This document shows positions 24,718 to 33,772 of a stretch of 64,000 nt of DNA, piece by piece. Under the pieces are notes generated by a model that was not told the DNA's origin, did no database searches, and saw nothing but the letters and a program-made list of their open reading frames with translations. The stretch comes from Streptomyces noursei (GTDB taxonomy: Bacteria; Actinomycetota; Actinomycetes; Streptomycetales; Streptomycetaceae), in contig NZ_LWBU01000017.1 of assembly GCF_001646665.1 (NCBI RefSeq), positions 62,001 to 126,000 on the forward strand, in the 5' to 3' direction. The stretch's first letter is position 1; every line of letters begins with the position of its first letter. The translations under genes and the position numbers were made by a program.

Positions 24718-26974
24718 AGGCCGCGGGCTTGAAGCCGCGCAGGCGCAGGCTGTTGCCGACCACGAACACCGACGAGAACGCCATGGCCGCGCCCGCGATC
24801 ATCGGGTTCAGCAGGCCCGCCGCGGCCAGCGGCAGCGCGGCGACGTTGTAGGCGAAGGCCCAGAACAGGTTGCCCTTGATCGTGGCGAGGGTGCGGCGCG
24901 AGAGGCGGATGGCGTCGGCGGCGGCACGCAGGTCGCCGCGTACGAGCGTGAGGTCGCCCGCCTCGATGGCGGCGTCGGTGCCGGTGCCCATGGCCAGGCC
25001 CAGGTCGGCCTGGGCGAGGGCGGCCGCGTCGTTGACGCCGTCGCCGACCATGGCCACCGACCGGCCCTCGGCCTGGAGGCGTTTGACGACGTCGACCTTG
25101 TCCTCGGGCATGACCTCCGCGAAGACCTGGTCGATGCCGACCTCGGCGGCCACGGCCTCCGCGACGGCCCGGTTGTCGCCGGTGAGCAGGATCGGGGTGA
25201 GGCCCAGCGCCCGCAGGCGGGTGATCGCCTCGGCGCTGGTTTCCTTGACCGCGTCCGCGACCTCCAGGACCGCGCGGGCCTCGCCGTCCCAGGCGACGGT
25301 GATGGCCGTGCGGCCGGCCGCCTCCGCCTCGTGCCGGGCGCGCCCCAGCGCGGCCGGCAGCTCGATGGCCCAGTCGGCCAGCAGCTTCTCGCGGCCGACG
25401 AGCACCGCGTGGCCTTCCACGACGCCCTGGACGCCCAGACCCGCGAGGTTGGCGAAGTCCTCGGGGGTGGGGAGCGCGCCGACGCGCTCGGCCGCTCCGG
25501 CGGCCACCGCGCGGGCGACGGGGTGCTCGGAGGCGTGCTCCAGCGCGCCCGCGAGGCGCAGGACGTCGCGCTCGTCGGTGCCCTCGGCGGTGTGGACGGC
25601 GATCAGCGTCATCCGGCCGGTGGTGACGGTGCCGGTCTTGTCGAGGACGACGGTGTCGACCTTGCGGGTGGTCTCCAGGACTTCGGGGCCCTTGATCAAG
25701 ATGCCGAGCTGCGCGCCCCGTCCGGTGCCGACCATGAGGGCGGTCGGGGTGGCGAGGCCCAGTGCGCACGGGCAGGCGATGATCAGTACGGCGACGGCGG
25801 CGGTGAACGCGGCGGTGAGGCCGGCTCCGTTGCCGAGCCAGAAGCCGAGGGTGGCGAGCGCGAGGCCGATGACGACCGGTACGAAGACGGCGGAGATCCG
25901 GTCGGCGAGGCGCTGGGCGGCGGCCTTGCCGTTCTGGGCGTCCTCGACCAGCTTGGCCATGCGGGCCAGCTGGGTGTCGGCGCCGACGCGGGTGGCCTCG
26001 ACGACCAGTCGGCCGCCGGCGTTCAGGGTGGCGCCGGTGACGGGGTCGCCGGGGCCCACCTCGACGGGCACGGATTCGCCGGTGAGCATGGAGGCGTCCA
26101 CGGCGGAGGTGCCCTCGACGACCGTGCCGTCCGTGGCGATCTTCTCGCCGGGCCGGACGAGGAAGCGGTCGCCGACGCGCAGGTCGGCGGTCGGGACGAG
26201 GGTCTCGCGGCCGTCGCGCAGGACGGTGACGTCCTTGGTGCCCAGCTCCAGCAACGCCCTCAGCGCCGCGCCCGCCTTGCGCTTGGAGCGTGCCTCGAAA
26301 TAGCGGCCGGCGAGGATGAACGCGGTGACCCCGGCGGCGGCCTCCAGGTAGATGTTCCCGGCGCCGTCGGTGCGGGAGATGGTGAACTCGAAGGGGTGGG
26401 TCATTCCGGGCGTGCCGGCCGTGCCGAAGAACAGCGCCCACAGTGACCAGAGGAACGCGGCGGACGTGCCGACGGAGATGAGGGTGTCCATCGTCGCGGC
26501 GCCGTGCCGGGCGTTGGTCCAGGCGGCGCGGTGGAACGGCCAGGCGGCGTAGGTGACGACCGGCGCGGCGAGGGTGAGCGAGAGCCACTGCCAGTACTGG
26601 ATCTGGAGGGCCGGGACCATCGCCATGGCGATGACGGGTACGGAGAGGACGACGGCGGTGAGCAGCCGCTGTCGCAGCGGCAGCAGTTCGTCGGCCGGCC
26701 CGGTCTCGTCGTCCTCGGTCTCGGGCACCGGGGGTTCGGGTTCCTGGGCGGTGTAGCCGGTGGCCTCGACGGTGGCGATGAGGTCGGCGACCCGGACCCC
26801 GTCGGCGTACGCGACCTTCGCCTTCTCGGTGGCGTAGTTGACGGTCGCGGTGACGCCGTCCATGCGGTTGAGCTTCTTCTCGATGCGGGCCGCGCAGGAG
26901 GCGCAGGTCATGCCGCCGATGGCGAGCTCGACCTCGGCGGTGGGGCCGGGTGTCGTCGTCGTGGTGGTGCTCAT
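24716..26974 (-). CDS. copA: Copper-translocating P1B-type ATPase
   Basis: The 752-residue protein starts with one heavy-metal-associated domain ([14 protein letters not shown], Cys 24 and 27). It then has the TGES actuator motif, the intramembrane CPC motif in [24 protein letters not shown], and [20 protein letters not shown]. This combination is diagnostic of Cu(I)-exporting ATPases. ATG 26974 has GAGGAG upstream; longer in-frame starts would run through the regulatory region. It is divergent from the His-rich secreted protein, with three CsoR-type palindromes between, so copper-dependent derepression is expected. Confidence 0.93.
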   Translation of the reverse strand: MSTTTTTTPGPTAEVELAIGGMTCASCAARIEKKLNRMDGVTATVNYATEKAKVAYADGVRVADLIATVEATGYTAQEPEPPVPETEDDETGPADELLPLRQRLLTAVVLSVPVIAMAMVPALQIQYWQWLSLTLAAPVVTYAAWPFHRAAWTNARHGAATMDTLISVGTSAAFLWSLWALFFGTAGTPGMTHPFEFTISRTDGAGNIYLEAAAGVTAFILAGRYFEARSKRKAGAALRALLELGTKDVTVLRDGRETLVPTADLRVGDRFLVRPGEKIATDGTVVEGTSAVDASMLTGESVPVEVGPGDPVTGATLNAGGRLVVEATRVGADTQLARMAKLVEDAQNGKAAAQRLADRISAVFVPVVIGLALATLGFWLGNGAGLTAAFTAAVAVLIIACPCALGLATPTALMVGTGRGAQLGILIKGPEVLETTRKVDTVVLDKTGTVTTGRMTLIAVHTAEGTDERDVLRLAGALEHASEHPVARAVAAGAAERVGALPTPEDFANLAGLGVQGVVEGHAVLVGREKLLADWAIELPAALGRARHEAEAAGRTAITVAWDGEARAVLEVADAVKETSAEAITRLRALGLTPILLTGDNRAVAEAVAAEVGIDQVFAEVMPEDKVDVVKRLQAEGRSVAMVGDGVNDAAALAQADLGLAMGTGTDAAIEAGDLTLVRGDLRAAADAIRLSRRTLATIKGNLFWAFAYNVAALPLAAAGLLNPMIAGAAMAFSSVFVVGNSLRLRGFKPAA

Positions 26975-26996
26975 GCGTGCTGCTCCTCGCCGATCG

Positions 26997-27013
26997 ATAC
27001 CCCAACAGGGTAT
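26997..27013. promoter_or_regulatory. CsoR-type operator 1
   Basis: ATACCC-CAACA-GGGTAT is an exact 6-5-6 inverted repeat, 23 bp upstream of the copA start. The TATACCCC..GGGGTAT style is that of copper-sensing CsoR operators. Confidence 0.75.
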
Positions 27014-27034
27014 GGCGTGCCGTGGGTCTCCTGT

Positions 27035-27051
27035 ATACCCCCCGGGGGTAG
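27035..27051. promoter_or_regulatory. CsoR-type operator 2
   Basis: ATACCCCCCGGGGGTAG is a G-tract palindrome of the CsoR type, in the middle of the copA/secreted-protein divergent region. Confidence 0.75.
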
Positions 27052-27074
27052 TCGCCCGCAAGCGATCACCGGAC

Positions 27075-27102
27075 TTGACTTGATACCCCCCAGGGGTATC
27101 GT
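27075..27102 (+). promoter_or_regulatory. Promoter of the His-rich copper protein with embedded CsoR-type operator 3
   Basis: GATACCCC-CCA-GGGGTATC (27082-27100) is a perfect 8-3-8 palindrome. It sits exactly between a -35-like TTGACT (27075-27080) and a -10-like TATCGT (27097-27102). A bound repressor would block polymerase directly. Confidence 0.75.
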
Positions 27103-27140
27103 GGGCGGCATCGGGACCACGCCTCGCCCAGGGAGTCGCC

Positions 27141-28049
27141 ATGCACACCGGAGTGAAGATCACCGCATTCGCCGCAGCCCTCGCCGCCACCTTCGGCACG
27201 GCGTACGGGGTGGGCGCGGGCGTCGGCCCGGTCGTGGCGGAGGAGGAGCGCCCGGCCGCACGCCACGGCGAGCGGCAGCCGGGCGGGCACGGCGAGCGGG
27301 ACGCGGCGGGGCACGGCGAGCCGGACGCGGCCGGGCACGACGCGCCGGCCGCCCGCGCGCCCGGCGGGCTCCAGGTCTCGGAGCGCGGTCACACCCTGGC
27401 CCTCGAACCCTCGGCGCTCAGGGCCGGCGAGCGGGGCGAGCTGCGCTTCCGCGTCACGGACGCGCACGGCCGGGCCGTCACGGCGTACGAGCGGGAACAC
27501 GGCAAGGAGCTGCACCTCGTCCTCGCCTCGCGTGACCTGACCGTCTACCGGCACCTCCACCCCGTCCGGGGCGCCGACGGCACCTGGTCCACGCCGGTCG
27601 AGCTGCCCCGGGCCGGGGACTACCGGGCGTTCGCCGACTTCACTCCCGCCGGCGGCACGGCGCTGACGCTGGGGGCGGACCTGGCGGTGTCCGGGGCGTA
27701 CCGCCCGGCGGCGCCGCCGGCGCCGAACCGGGTCGCCGAGGTCGACGGCTACCGCGTCGAGCTGGCCGGGACGCCCCTGCCGGGCCGGGCGACCCGACTG
27801 ACCCTGCGCGTGAGCAGGGACGGGCGGCCGGTCACCGACCTCCAGCCCTACCTGGGCGCGTACGGCCACCTGGTCGCCCTGCGCGCCGGGGACCTCGCGT
27901 ATCTGCACGTCCACCCGCACGAGGGACCGGCGGGGCCGGAGGTGTCCTTCACCGCGACGGCACCGAGCCCGGGGGCGTACCGGCTCTTCCTCGACTTCCG
28001 GCACGGCGGGAAGGTCCGTACGGCTGCCTTCACCGTGCACGCGCATTAG
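27141..28049 (+). CDS. Secreted His-rich copper-associated protein with duplicated beta domain
   Basis: The 302-residue protein has an N-terminal signal peptide or anchor (residues 5-30). Four octapeptide repeats follow, with His at residues 42, 50, 58 and 66 ([32 protein letters not shown]). Two related beta-rich modules come next, each holding an HxHP motif (YRHLHP and YLHVHPH) and a closing F-x-DF pattern (FADF, FLDF). This suggests periplasm-side copper binding. It shares a divergent, CsoR-type-controlled promoter region with copA and is followed 39 bp later by cutC. No precise family name is known to me. Confidence 0.75.
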   Translation: MHTGVKITAFAAALAATFGTAYGVGAGVGPVVAEEERPAARHGERQPGGHGERDAAGHGEPDAAGHDAPAARAPGGLQVSERGHTLALEPSALRAGERGELRFRVTDAHGRAVTAYEREHGKELHLVLASRDLTVYRHLHPVRGADGTWSTPVELPRAGDYRAFADFTPAGGTALTLGADLAVSGAYRPAAPPAPNRVAEVDGYRVELAGTPLPGRATRLTLRVSRDGRPVTDLQPYLGAYGHLVALRAGDLAYLHVHPHEGPAGPEVSFTATAPSPGAYRLFLDFRHGGKVRTAAFTVHAH

Positions 28050-28056
28050 GGTGGCA

Positions 28057-28070
28057 TTGGACTAGACCTG
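28057..28070 (+). promoter_or_regulatory. dre-like (DasR-type) motif upstream of cutC
   Basis: TTGGACTAGACCTG contains TGGACTAGACCT (28058-28069), identical over 12 bases to the motif upstream of nagK at 53842-53853. It matches 10 of 12 positions of the DasR core TGGTCTAGACCA as I recall it. It lies 19 bp before the cutC start. Confidence 0.5.
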
Positions 28071-28088
28071 TAACGAATGGAGTCGGCA

Positions 28089-28790
28089 GTGAGCAACCGT
28101 GCAGTCCTGGAGGTGATCGCCCTCGACGCGGAGGACGCGATCGCCGCACAGGCCGGAGGAGCGGACCGCCTGGAGCTGGTCACGGACATCGCGGCGGACG
28201 GGCTCACCCCGTCCCGCGAGACGTACGGCCGGATCCGTGCCGCCGTGGACGTCCCGCTGCGCGTGATGCTGCGCCTCACGGACGGCTTCGCCGCGGGTGA
28301 CGTCGACACGCTGGTGCGGGTGGCACGGGAGCTGCGCGAGGAGGGCGCCGACGAGTTCGTCCTCGGTTTCCTCGACGCCGAGGGCCACGTGGACCTGGTG
28401 ACCGTGGAGCGGCTCGTCGCCGAGCTGGAGGGCTGCCGCTGGACGTTCCACCGCGCCCTGGACCGGGTGGCCGACCGCGACGCGGCGCGCAAGCAGCTCG
28501 CGGACCTCCCGGGCCTCGACACCTACCTGACGGCGGGCTCGGCGGCCGGGGTCGACGACGGTCTGCCGGTCCTGCTCGCCGAGGCCGAGGCGGCCCGGCG
28601 CGGCGAGCCGGGCTACACGCCCCGGCTGCTGGTCGGCGGCGGTCTCCGGCTGGACCACGTCCCCGCGCTGCTCGCGGCGGGCGTCACCGGCTTCCACATC
28701 GGCGGCGCCGCCCGCCCCTCCGGCTGGAGCGCCCCGGTCTCCCCGACGGCGGTCCGTGCCTGGCGCACCGCGGTCGACGCCCGCCCCTGA
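28089..28790 (+). CDS. cutC: CutC family protein
   Basis: The 233-residue TIM-barrel protein has CutC signatures: the N-terminal LEVIALDAEDAIAAQAGGAD with DRLELV, PLRVMLR, GADEFVLGFLDAEGHVD, and WTFHRALDRV. The family was linked to copper tolerance in E. coli, but its biochemical role is unsettled. GTG 28089, with GGAG six bases upstream, is preferred to ATG 28077. It follows the His-rich copper protein, yet a dre-like rather than CsoR-like site lies in front of it. Confidence 0.9.
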   Translation: MSNRAVLEVIALDAEDAIAAQAGGADRLELVTDIAADGLTPSRETYGRIRAAVDVPLRVMLRLTDGFAAGDVDTLVRVARELREEGADEFVLGFLDAEGHVDLVTVERLVAELEGCRWTFHRALDRVADRDAARKQLADLPGLDTYLTAGSAAGVDDGLPVLLAEAEAARRGEPGYTPRLLVGGGLRLDHVPALLAAGVTGFHIGGAARPSGWSAPVSPTAVRAWRTAVDARP

Positions 28791-28795
28791 CACGA

Positions 28796-28838
28796 CTCCC
28801 GCCACGCCCCGGGGCCCGGCCCCGGGGCCGCGGCGGGA
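28796..28838 (+). terminator. GC-rich hairpin after cutC
   Basis: TCCCGCCACGCCCCGGGG can pair with CCCCGGGGCCGCGGCGGGA around a short CCCGG loop, with one bulge. It lies a few bases past the cutC stop. Confidence 0.55.
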
Positions 28839-28945
28839 GGGCCGCCCCCTCCGCCGGGCCGAGGAAGCCCTCGGGCCCCCGCCGCACCTCTCTCCCCCCG
28901 CCCCCGGACCGCCGGGCGGGTGCCGGGCACCGGCACAATGGCGGC

Positions 28946-29599
28946 ATGGCGCCCCTCCCCGCTCACCCCGCCCATGACGACCTCCGCCGCCGCTGGGCGT
29001 CGGCCGTGCGGGACGCGCCGCACGCCGACCGCTACGCCGACGACCTCCTCGCCCGCTGGGCGGAGCCGCAGCGCCGGTACCACACCACCGACCACCTCCT
29101 CGCCGTCCTCGACCGCGTCGACGAGCTCGCGGACCACGCGGACGACGCCGACGCCGTACGCCTCGCCGCCTGGTTCCACGACGCCGTCTACCTCCCGGAC
29201 CGGTCCACCAACGAGGAGCGCAGCGCCCGGCTCGCCGAGCGCGCGCTGCCCGAGCTGGGCGTCGACGCCGCCCGAACGGCCGAGGTCGCCCGCCTGGTCC
29301 GGCTCACCGTCACCCACGACCCGGCGGACGGCGACCGCAACGGCGAGGTGCTGTGCGACGCGGACCTCGCCGTGCTGGCCGCCGCACCCGACGCGTACGC
29401 CGCCTACGCCGCCGCCGTACGGGAGGAGTACGGCTTCGTGCCGGACGACGCGTTCCGCGAGGGCCGCGCGGCGGTGCTGCGCCAGCTGCTGGGCCTGCCG
29501 TGCCTGTTCCGCACGCCGCACGGCGCGCGCGCCTGGGAGGACCGGGCCCGGCAGAACCTGACCACGGAACTGAAGCTGCTGGAGACGGCGGGAATGTAA
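28946..29599 (+). CDS. HD-domain metal-dependent phosphohydrolase
   Basis: The 217-residue protein shows the HD pattern: RRYHTTDHL (first His), AAWFHDAVYLP (the HD pair at about residues 74-75), and LCDADLAVLA (the distal Asp). This matches the 'predicted metal-dependent HD superfamily phosphohydrolase' group common in Streptomyces. The substrate, possibly a nucleotide, is unknown. ATG 28946 is the first start after a 155-bp spacer. The MFS gene begins 12 bp after its stop, so the two probably form an operon. Confidence 0.85.
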   Translation: MAPLPAHPAHDDLRRRWASAVRDAPHADRYADDLLARWAEPQRRYHTTDHLLAVLDRVDELADHADDADAVRLAAWFHDAVYLPDRSTNEERSARLAERALPELGVDAARTAEVARLVRLTVTHDPADGDRNGEVLCDADLAVLAAAPDAYAAYAAAVREEYGFVPDDAFREGRAAVLRQLLGLPCLFRTPHGARAWEDRARQNLTTELKLLETAGM

Positions 29600-29611
29600 G
29601 GGATCAACGAG

Positions 29612-30862
29612 GTGTTGACCCCTGGCATGCCGTCCTCCGCCGATCGCACCCGCATGCCCCTGGCCGTCTACATCCTCGGCCTGTCCGTCTTCGCGCTCGG
29701 CACGAGCGAGTTCATGCTGTCCGGCCTGCTGCCGCCGATCGCGGACGACATGGACGTGTCGATCCCGCAGGCGGGCCTGCTGATATCCGCGTTCGCGATC
29801 GGCATGGTGATCGGCGCGCCGCTCCTCGCGGTCGCCACGCTGCGACTGCCGCGCAAGACCACGCTCACCGCGCTGATCAGCACGTTCGGCGTCGGACAGC
29901 TCGTGGGCGCGCTGGCCCCCTCGTACGGGATCCTCTTCGCGTCCCGCGTGGTCAGCGCCCTCGCGTGCGCCGGCTTCTGGGCGGTCGGCGCGGCCGTGGC
30001 CATCGCTATGGTGCCGGTCGGCTCCCGCGCCCGCGCGATGGCCGTGATGATCGGCGGCCTGTCGATCGCCAACGTCCTCGGCGTTCCCGCCGGCGCCTTC
30101 CTCGGCGAGCACCTGGGCTGGCGCTCCGCGTTCTGGGCGGTCGGCGCCGCCTCCGCCGTCGCGCTGGTCGGCGTGGTGACCCTCATCCCCCGCATCCCCC
30201 TCCCCGACGAGAAGCCGCAGCTCCGGCGTGAGCTGGGCATCTACCGCGACCGGCAGGTCTGGCTCGCGGTGGCGGTCACCGCGCTCGCGGCGGGCGGTGT
30301 CTTCTGCGCGTTCTCCTACCTGGCGCCGCTCCTCACCGACGTCGCCGGACTCGACGCGGGCTGGGTCCCGACCGTGCTGGCCCTGTTCGGCATCGGCGCG
30401 CTGGTCGGGACGACGATCGGCGGCCGGGTCGCGGACGCCCACCTGTTCGGGGTCCTGCTGAGCGGCATCACCGCCTCGACGCTGTTCCTGGTGGCGCTCG
30501 CGGTCCTCGCCGCCAGTCCCGTCGCCACGGTCGTCCTCTCCTTCCTCCTCGGCGTCTCGGCGTTCTACACCGCCCCGGCGCTCAACGCCCGGATGTTCAA
30601 CGTCGCCGGAGCGGCCCCCACCCTGGCGGGCGCCACCACGACGGCCGCGTTCAACCTCGGCAACACCGGCGGGCCCTGGCTCGGCGGCACGGTCATCGAC
30701 GCGGGCCTCGGCTTCCCCGCGACGGCCTGGGCGGGCGCCGCGATGACCGTCCTCGGGCTCGCGGCGGCGGCCGTGGCCCTGCGCCTGCACTCCTCGACGT
30801 CCCGCGTGGTCACCCGGTCGGGCACCGCGAAGGACCGGGACCACGAGGCCGCCCGCCGCTGA
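29612..30862 (+). CDS. MFS drug exporter, Cmx/CmlR chloramphenicol-efflux type
   Basis: The 416-residue protein has 12 predicted helices. The N-terminal LSVFALGTSEFMLSGLLPPI motif is typical of the DHA1 Cmx/CmrA chloramphenicol exporters. SRVVSALACAGFWAVGAAVA and GFLGVPAG-like NVLGVPAGAFLGEHLGWR (the antiporter motif C region) also fit. The C-terminal tail is polar. GTG 29612 with AAGGG upstream is chosen, and ATG 29627 is an alternative. It shares an operon with the HD hydrolase. Chloramphenicol as substrate is inferred from family only. Confidence 0.82.
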   Translation: MLTPGMPSSADRTRMPLAVYILGLSVFALGTSEFMLSGLLPPIADDMDVSIPQAGLLISAFAIGMVIGAPLLAVATLRLPRKTTLTALISTFGVGQLVGALAPSYGILFASRVVSALACAGFWAVGAAVAIAMVPVGSRARAMAVMIGGLSIANVLGVPAGAFLGEHLGWRSAFWAVGAASAVALVGVVTLIPRIPLPDEKPQLRRELGIYRDRQVWLAVAVTALAAGGVFCAFSYLAPLLTDVAGLDAGWVPTVLALFGIGALVGTTIGGRVADAHLFGVLLSGITASTLFLVALAVLAASPVATVVLSFLLGVSAFYTAPALNARMFNVAGAAPTLAGATTTAAFNLGNTGGPWLGGTVIDAGLGFPATAWAGAAMTVLGLAAAAVALRLHSSTSRVVTRSGTAKDRDHEAARR

Positions 30863-30883
30863 GGCGCCCGGGGCACGCGGGCC

Positions 30884-30934
30884 GGTCAGTCCGCCGCCGG
30901 TCAGTCCGCCGGTCAGTCCGCCGGTCAGTCCGCC
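30884..30934. repeat. 12-bp tandem repeat carrying in-frame stop codons
   Basis: There are four copies of GGTCAGTCCGCC (30884-30895, 30899-30910, 30911-30922, 30923-30934), with one 3-bp insertion between the first two. On the reverse strand each copy reads ...GlyGlyAsp-stop-like phasing. All four TGA codons are in frame with the DUF4031 gene, whose stop is in the innermost copy. Confidence 0.85.
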
Positions 30935-31218
30935 GGCCCGTCGGCCGCCCGGTCGACCGGCCGGTGCTTCGGCCGGCGCAGGCCCGCCTCCTTCAGCCGT
31001 CGTACGAGTTCCTTGGAGCCCACCTCGACGGCGCCCGCCGCCACCGCGTCCGCGTACCGCTCGGAGGGCACGTCGTAGTGGTCGCGGTCGAAGGCGCGGG
31101 GCGGGGCGCCGATCCGGGCGGCGAAGTCGTGCAGCTCCTGGTAGGACGTGTCGCTCACCATGTGCGACCACATGCGGCCGTGGCCCGGCCAGTTCGGCGG
31201 GTCGATGTACACCGTCAC
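30925..31218 (-). CDS. DUF4031 protein
   Basis: The 97-residue protein carries the DUF4031 hallmarks: TVYIDPPNWPGHGRMWSHMV near the N-terminus, then SYQELHDFAARIG, FDRDHYDVP and a basic KELVRRLKEAGLRRPK. Function is unknown; many genomes hold it as a stand-alone small gene. GTG 31218 overlaps the upstream gene's stop by four bases (GTGA), so translation is coupled. The stop codon lies in a 12-bp tandem repeat that supplies three further in-frame stops. Confidence 0.82.
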   Translation of the reverse strand: MTVYIDPPNWPGHGRMWSHMVSDTSYQELHDFAARIGAPPRAFDRDHYDVPSERYADAVAAGAVEVGSKELVRRLKEAGLRRPKHRPVDRAADGPAD

Positions 31219-31580
31219 GTGAGGCCGCCGACCCGGGCGACCCGCACGCCGGCCTTGCCGCACACCCAGTGCGGGTCCGGGCCCAGTTCGGGCTCCACGT
31301 CCAGCGCGTGCGGATCGCCGGAGCTGCACACCGGGCACAGCGGCCACCGGCCGTACCGCTCCAGCAGGGCGTCCTGGACGTCCTGGGCGACCAGCCCGGC
31401 CACGTACTCGACGCCTTCCGGCCACTGCTCGACCCACCATCGGCGGTGCGTCACCGCGTCCTCCACCAGCGAGACCACCTCGGCCTCGGCGACGTTCCGC
31501 GCCATGAGGTCGGCGAGGACCAGGGCCCGCGCGGCGTGCAGGGCCTGCTCAAGGGGGTTCACGGCGTCCATGCAGCCCAT
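31215..31580 (-). CDS. Hypothetical protein with zinc-ribbon-like Cys motif
   Basis: The 121-residue protein has an alpha-helical N-terminal half (LEQALHAARALVLADLMARN and VVSLVEDAVTHRRWW). A C-terminal CPVCSSGDPH and PHWVCGKAG region could bind zinc. I do not recognise a named family. It is translationally coupled to the DUF4031 gene. ATG 31580 or 31571 could be the start. It is divergent from the MurR-type regulator. Confidence 0.65.
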   Translation of the reverse strand: MGCMDAVNPLEQALHAARALVLADLMARNVAEAEVVSLVEDAVTHRRWWVEQWPEGVEYVAGLVAQDVQDALLERYGRWPLCPVCSSGDPHALDVEPELGPDPHWVCGKAGVRVARVGGLT

Positions 31581-31602
31581 TGTCGCCCCAGGTCCGGAGG
31601 GG

Positions 31603-31665
31603 TTGACGGCCCACCGGGCTGAAAATACCTTTCAGGAGTGACCAATGATGTGAAGGAAATTTTCA
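31603..31665 (+). promoter_or_regulatory. murR-type promoter with two TGAAA-centred operator half-pairs; leaderless start predicted
   Basis: TTGACG (31603-31608), a 17-bp spacer and TACCTT (31626-31631) form a promoter that would start transcription at about the GTG at 31638, giving a leaderless mRNA. The inverted repeat TGAAA-ATACC-TTTCA (31620-31634) covers the -10 box. A related TGAAGGAAATTTTCA (31651-31665) lies 31 bp downstream, centre to centre, on the same DNA face. Autoregulation by the RpiR-type product is the simplest reading. Confidence 0.65.
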
Positions 31666-32582
31666 GCAACGGCACCGCCAAGGGAAGACCGGGCGGGGAA
31701 GCCGCCCCCGCTCCCGCCGCCCTCGCCGCCAAGGTCCGCACCCTCGCCCCCTCCATGACCCGCTCCATGCAGCGCGTCGCCGAGGCCGTCGCCGCCGACC
31801 CCGCCGGCTGCGCCGCCCTCACGGTCACCGGTCTCGCCGAGCTCACCGGCACCAGCGAGGCGACCGTCGTCCGCACCGCCCGCCTCCTGGGCTACCCCGG
31901 TTACCGCGACCTGCGCCTCGCCCTCGCCGGGCTCGCCGCCCAGCAGCAGTCCGGCCGGGCGCCGTCCGTCACCGCCGACATCGCGGTCGACGACCCGATC
32001 GCGGACGTCGTCGCCAAGCTCGCCCACGACGAGCAGCAGACCCTCGCCGACACCGCCGCCGGACTCGACACCATCCAGCTCGGCGCCGCCGTCACCGCCC
32101 TGGCCGCCGCCCGCCGCACCGACATCTACGGCGTCGGCGCCTCCGGCCTCGTCGCCCAGGACCTCGCGCAGAAGCTCCTGCGCATCGGGCTGGTCGCACA
32201 CGCCCACAGCGACCCGCACCTCGCCGTCACCAACGCCGTCCAGCTCCGCACCGGCGACGTCGCCATCGCCATCACCCACTCGGGATCGACCGGCGACGTC
32301 ATAGAACCGCTGCGCGTGGCCTTCGACCGCGGCGCCACCACGGTCGCGATCACCGGCCGCCCGGACGGGCCGGTCTCCCAGTACGCCGACCACATACTCA
32401 CCACCTCCACCGCCCGGGAGAGCGAGCTGCGCCCCGCCGCCATGTCCTCCCGCACCAGCCAACTCCTCGTTGTCGACTGCCTGTTCACCGGAGTCACGCA
32501 GCGTACGTACGAGACGGCGGCCCCGGCGCTCTCCGCCTCCTACGAGGCCCTCGCCCACCGCCACTCGCCCCGCACCCGCTGA
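31638..32582 (+). CDS. MurR/RpiR-family transcriptional regulator
   Basis: The 314-residue protein has an N-terminal RpiR-type helix-turn-helix (about residues 30-105, with LTVTGLAELTGTSEATVVRT) and a C-terminal SIS sugar-phosphate-binding domain (about 140-280, with IYGVGASGLVAQDLAQKL and AITHSGSTGDVIEP). It precedes murQ and an EIIBC gene, so N-acetylmuramic acid 6-phosphate is the likely effector. GTG 31638 fits a leaderless transcript; GTG 31650 is the alternative if the AGGAG at 31634 is used as a ribosome-binding site. Confidence 0.88.
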   Translation: MTNDVKEIFSNGTAKGRPGGEAAPAPAALAAKVRTLAPSMTRSMQRVAEAVAADPAGCAALTVTGLAELTGTSEATVVRTARLLGYPGYRDLRLALAGLAAQQQSGRAPSVTADIAVDDPIADVVAKLAHDEQQTLADTAAGLDTIQLGAAVTALAAARRTDIYGVGASGLVAQDLAQKLLRIGLVAHAHSDPHLAVTNAVQLRTGDVAIAITHSGSTGDVIEPLRVAFDRGATTVAITGRPDGPVSQYADHILTTSTARESELRPAAMSSRTSQLLVVDCLFTGVTQRTYETAAPALSASYEALAHRHSPRTR

Positions 32583-32645
32583 CCGGCGCCACCCGGCCGC
32601 ACGCCACCGCAGCCCCGCCCCACTCGCCCGAGAGAGCGCGCACCG

Positions 32646-33548
32646 ATGAACCACTCGGAACTGTCCACCCTCGCCACGGAAGCCTTCCGCCCGGAGCTCG
32701 CGGACATCGACCGGCTGCCCACCGCCGAGATCGCCCGCATCATGAACGCCGGGGACCGGTCCGTCCCCGGCGCCGTCGCGGGCCAGCTCCCGCGCATCGC
32801 CGCCGCCATCGACGCCACCGCCGACCGCATGGCGCGCGGCGGCCGGCTCGTCTACGCCGGCGCGGGCACCGCCGGGCGGCTCGGCGTCCTGGACGCCAGC
32901 GAGTGCCCGCCCACCTTCAACACCGCCCCCGGCCAGGTCGTCGGGCTGATCGCGGGCGGCCCGACCGCCCTGCTGGCGGCCGTCGAGGGCGCCGAGGACT
33001 CGCGCGAGCTCGCGGCCGCCGACCTCGACGCGCTGTCCCTCACCGCCGACGACACCGTGGTCGGCGTCTCCGCCTCCGGCCGCACCCCGTACGCCGTCGG
33101 GGCGGTCGAACACGCCCGCGCCCTGGGCGCCCTGACGATCGGCCTGGCCTGCAACGAGGACAGCGCCCTGGCCGCCGCCGCCGACCACGCCATCGAGGTG
33201 GTCGTCGGCCCGGAACTGCTGACCGGCTCCACCCGCCTGAAGGCGGGCACCGCCCAGAAGCTGGTCCTCAACATGATCTCGACGATCACGATGATCCGGC
33301 TCGGCAAGACCTACGGGAACCTGATGGTCGACGTGCGGGCCTCCAACGAGAAGCTCCGCGCCCGGTCCCGCCGGATCGTCGCCCTCGCCACCGGCGCATC
33401 CGACAGCGAGATCGAGGCGGCCCTCACCGCCACGGACGGCGAGGTCAAGCCCGCGATCCTCGTCCTCCTCGCCGGCGTCGACGCCGACACGGCGACCCGG
33501 CTCCTCGCCAAGACGGACGGCCACCTCCGCGCCGCCCTCGACCACTGA
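32646..33548 (+). CDS. murQ: N-acetylmuramic acid 6-phosphate etherase
   Basis: The 300-residue SIS-fold lyase cleaves the lactyl ether of MurNAc-6-phosphate to GlcNAc-6-phosphate during peptidoglycan recycling. Diagnostic motifs are [20 protein letters not shown] (residues 72-91), [32 protein letters not shown] and [17 protein letters not shown]. It sits 63 bp after the RpiR-type regulator and before the PTS gene. Its GlcNAc-6-P product would feed the nagA-type deacetylase encoded at 54819. Confidence 0.95.
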   Translation: MNHSELSTLATEAFRPELADIDRLPTAEIARIMNAGDRSVPGAVAGQLPRIAAAIDATADRMARGGRLVYAGAGTAGRLGVLDASECPPTFNTAPGQVVGLIAGGPTALLAAVEGAEDSRELAAADLDALSLTADDTVVGVSASGRTPYAVGAVEHARALGALTIGLACNEDSALAAAADHAIEVVVGPELLTGSTRLKAGTAQKLVLNMISTITMIRLGKTYGNLMVDVRASNEKLRARSRRIVALATGASDSEIEAALTATDGEVKPAILVLLAGVDADTATRLLAKTDGHLRAALDH

Positions 33549-33772
33549 GGCCACCACCCACCCGCACTACGCCCCCGCCCGGCGCGCGGCCCCCGCACGG
33601 ACGCCACCACCCCCGCCCGCCGGACCGCGCCGCACCACCACCCACCCGGACCAGCCCCCGCCACACCACCACCCCGCCCGACGGACCACGGCGCTCGACC
33701 AATAGGCGGGCACCACCCGCCCACCGGCGCGCACCCGCCGCCCCGGGCCGCGCCCCCTGGCACCATCCGCGC

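Noticed and set aside
22122..27005. 1,627-residue reverse frame across HelD and copA
   Set aside because: Low-complexity Arg/His/Gly translation; both strands already have proven genes in other frames.
28620..31171. 852-residue reverse frame across cutC, the HD gene and the exporter
   Set aside because: Antisense composition; forward genes have full family signatures.
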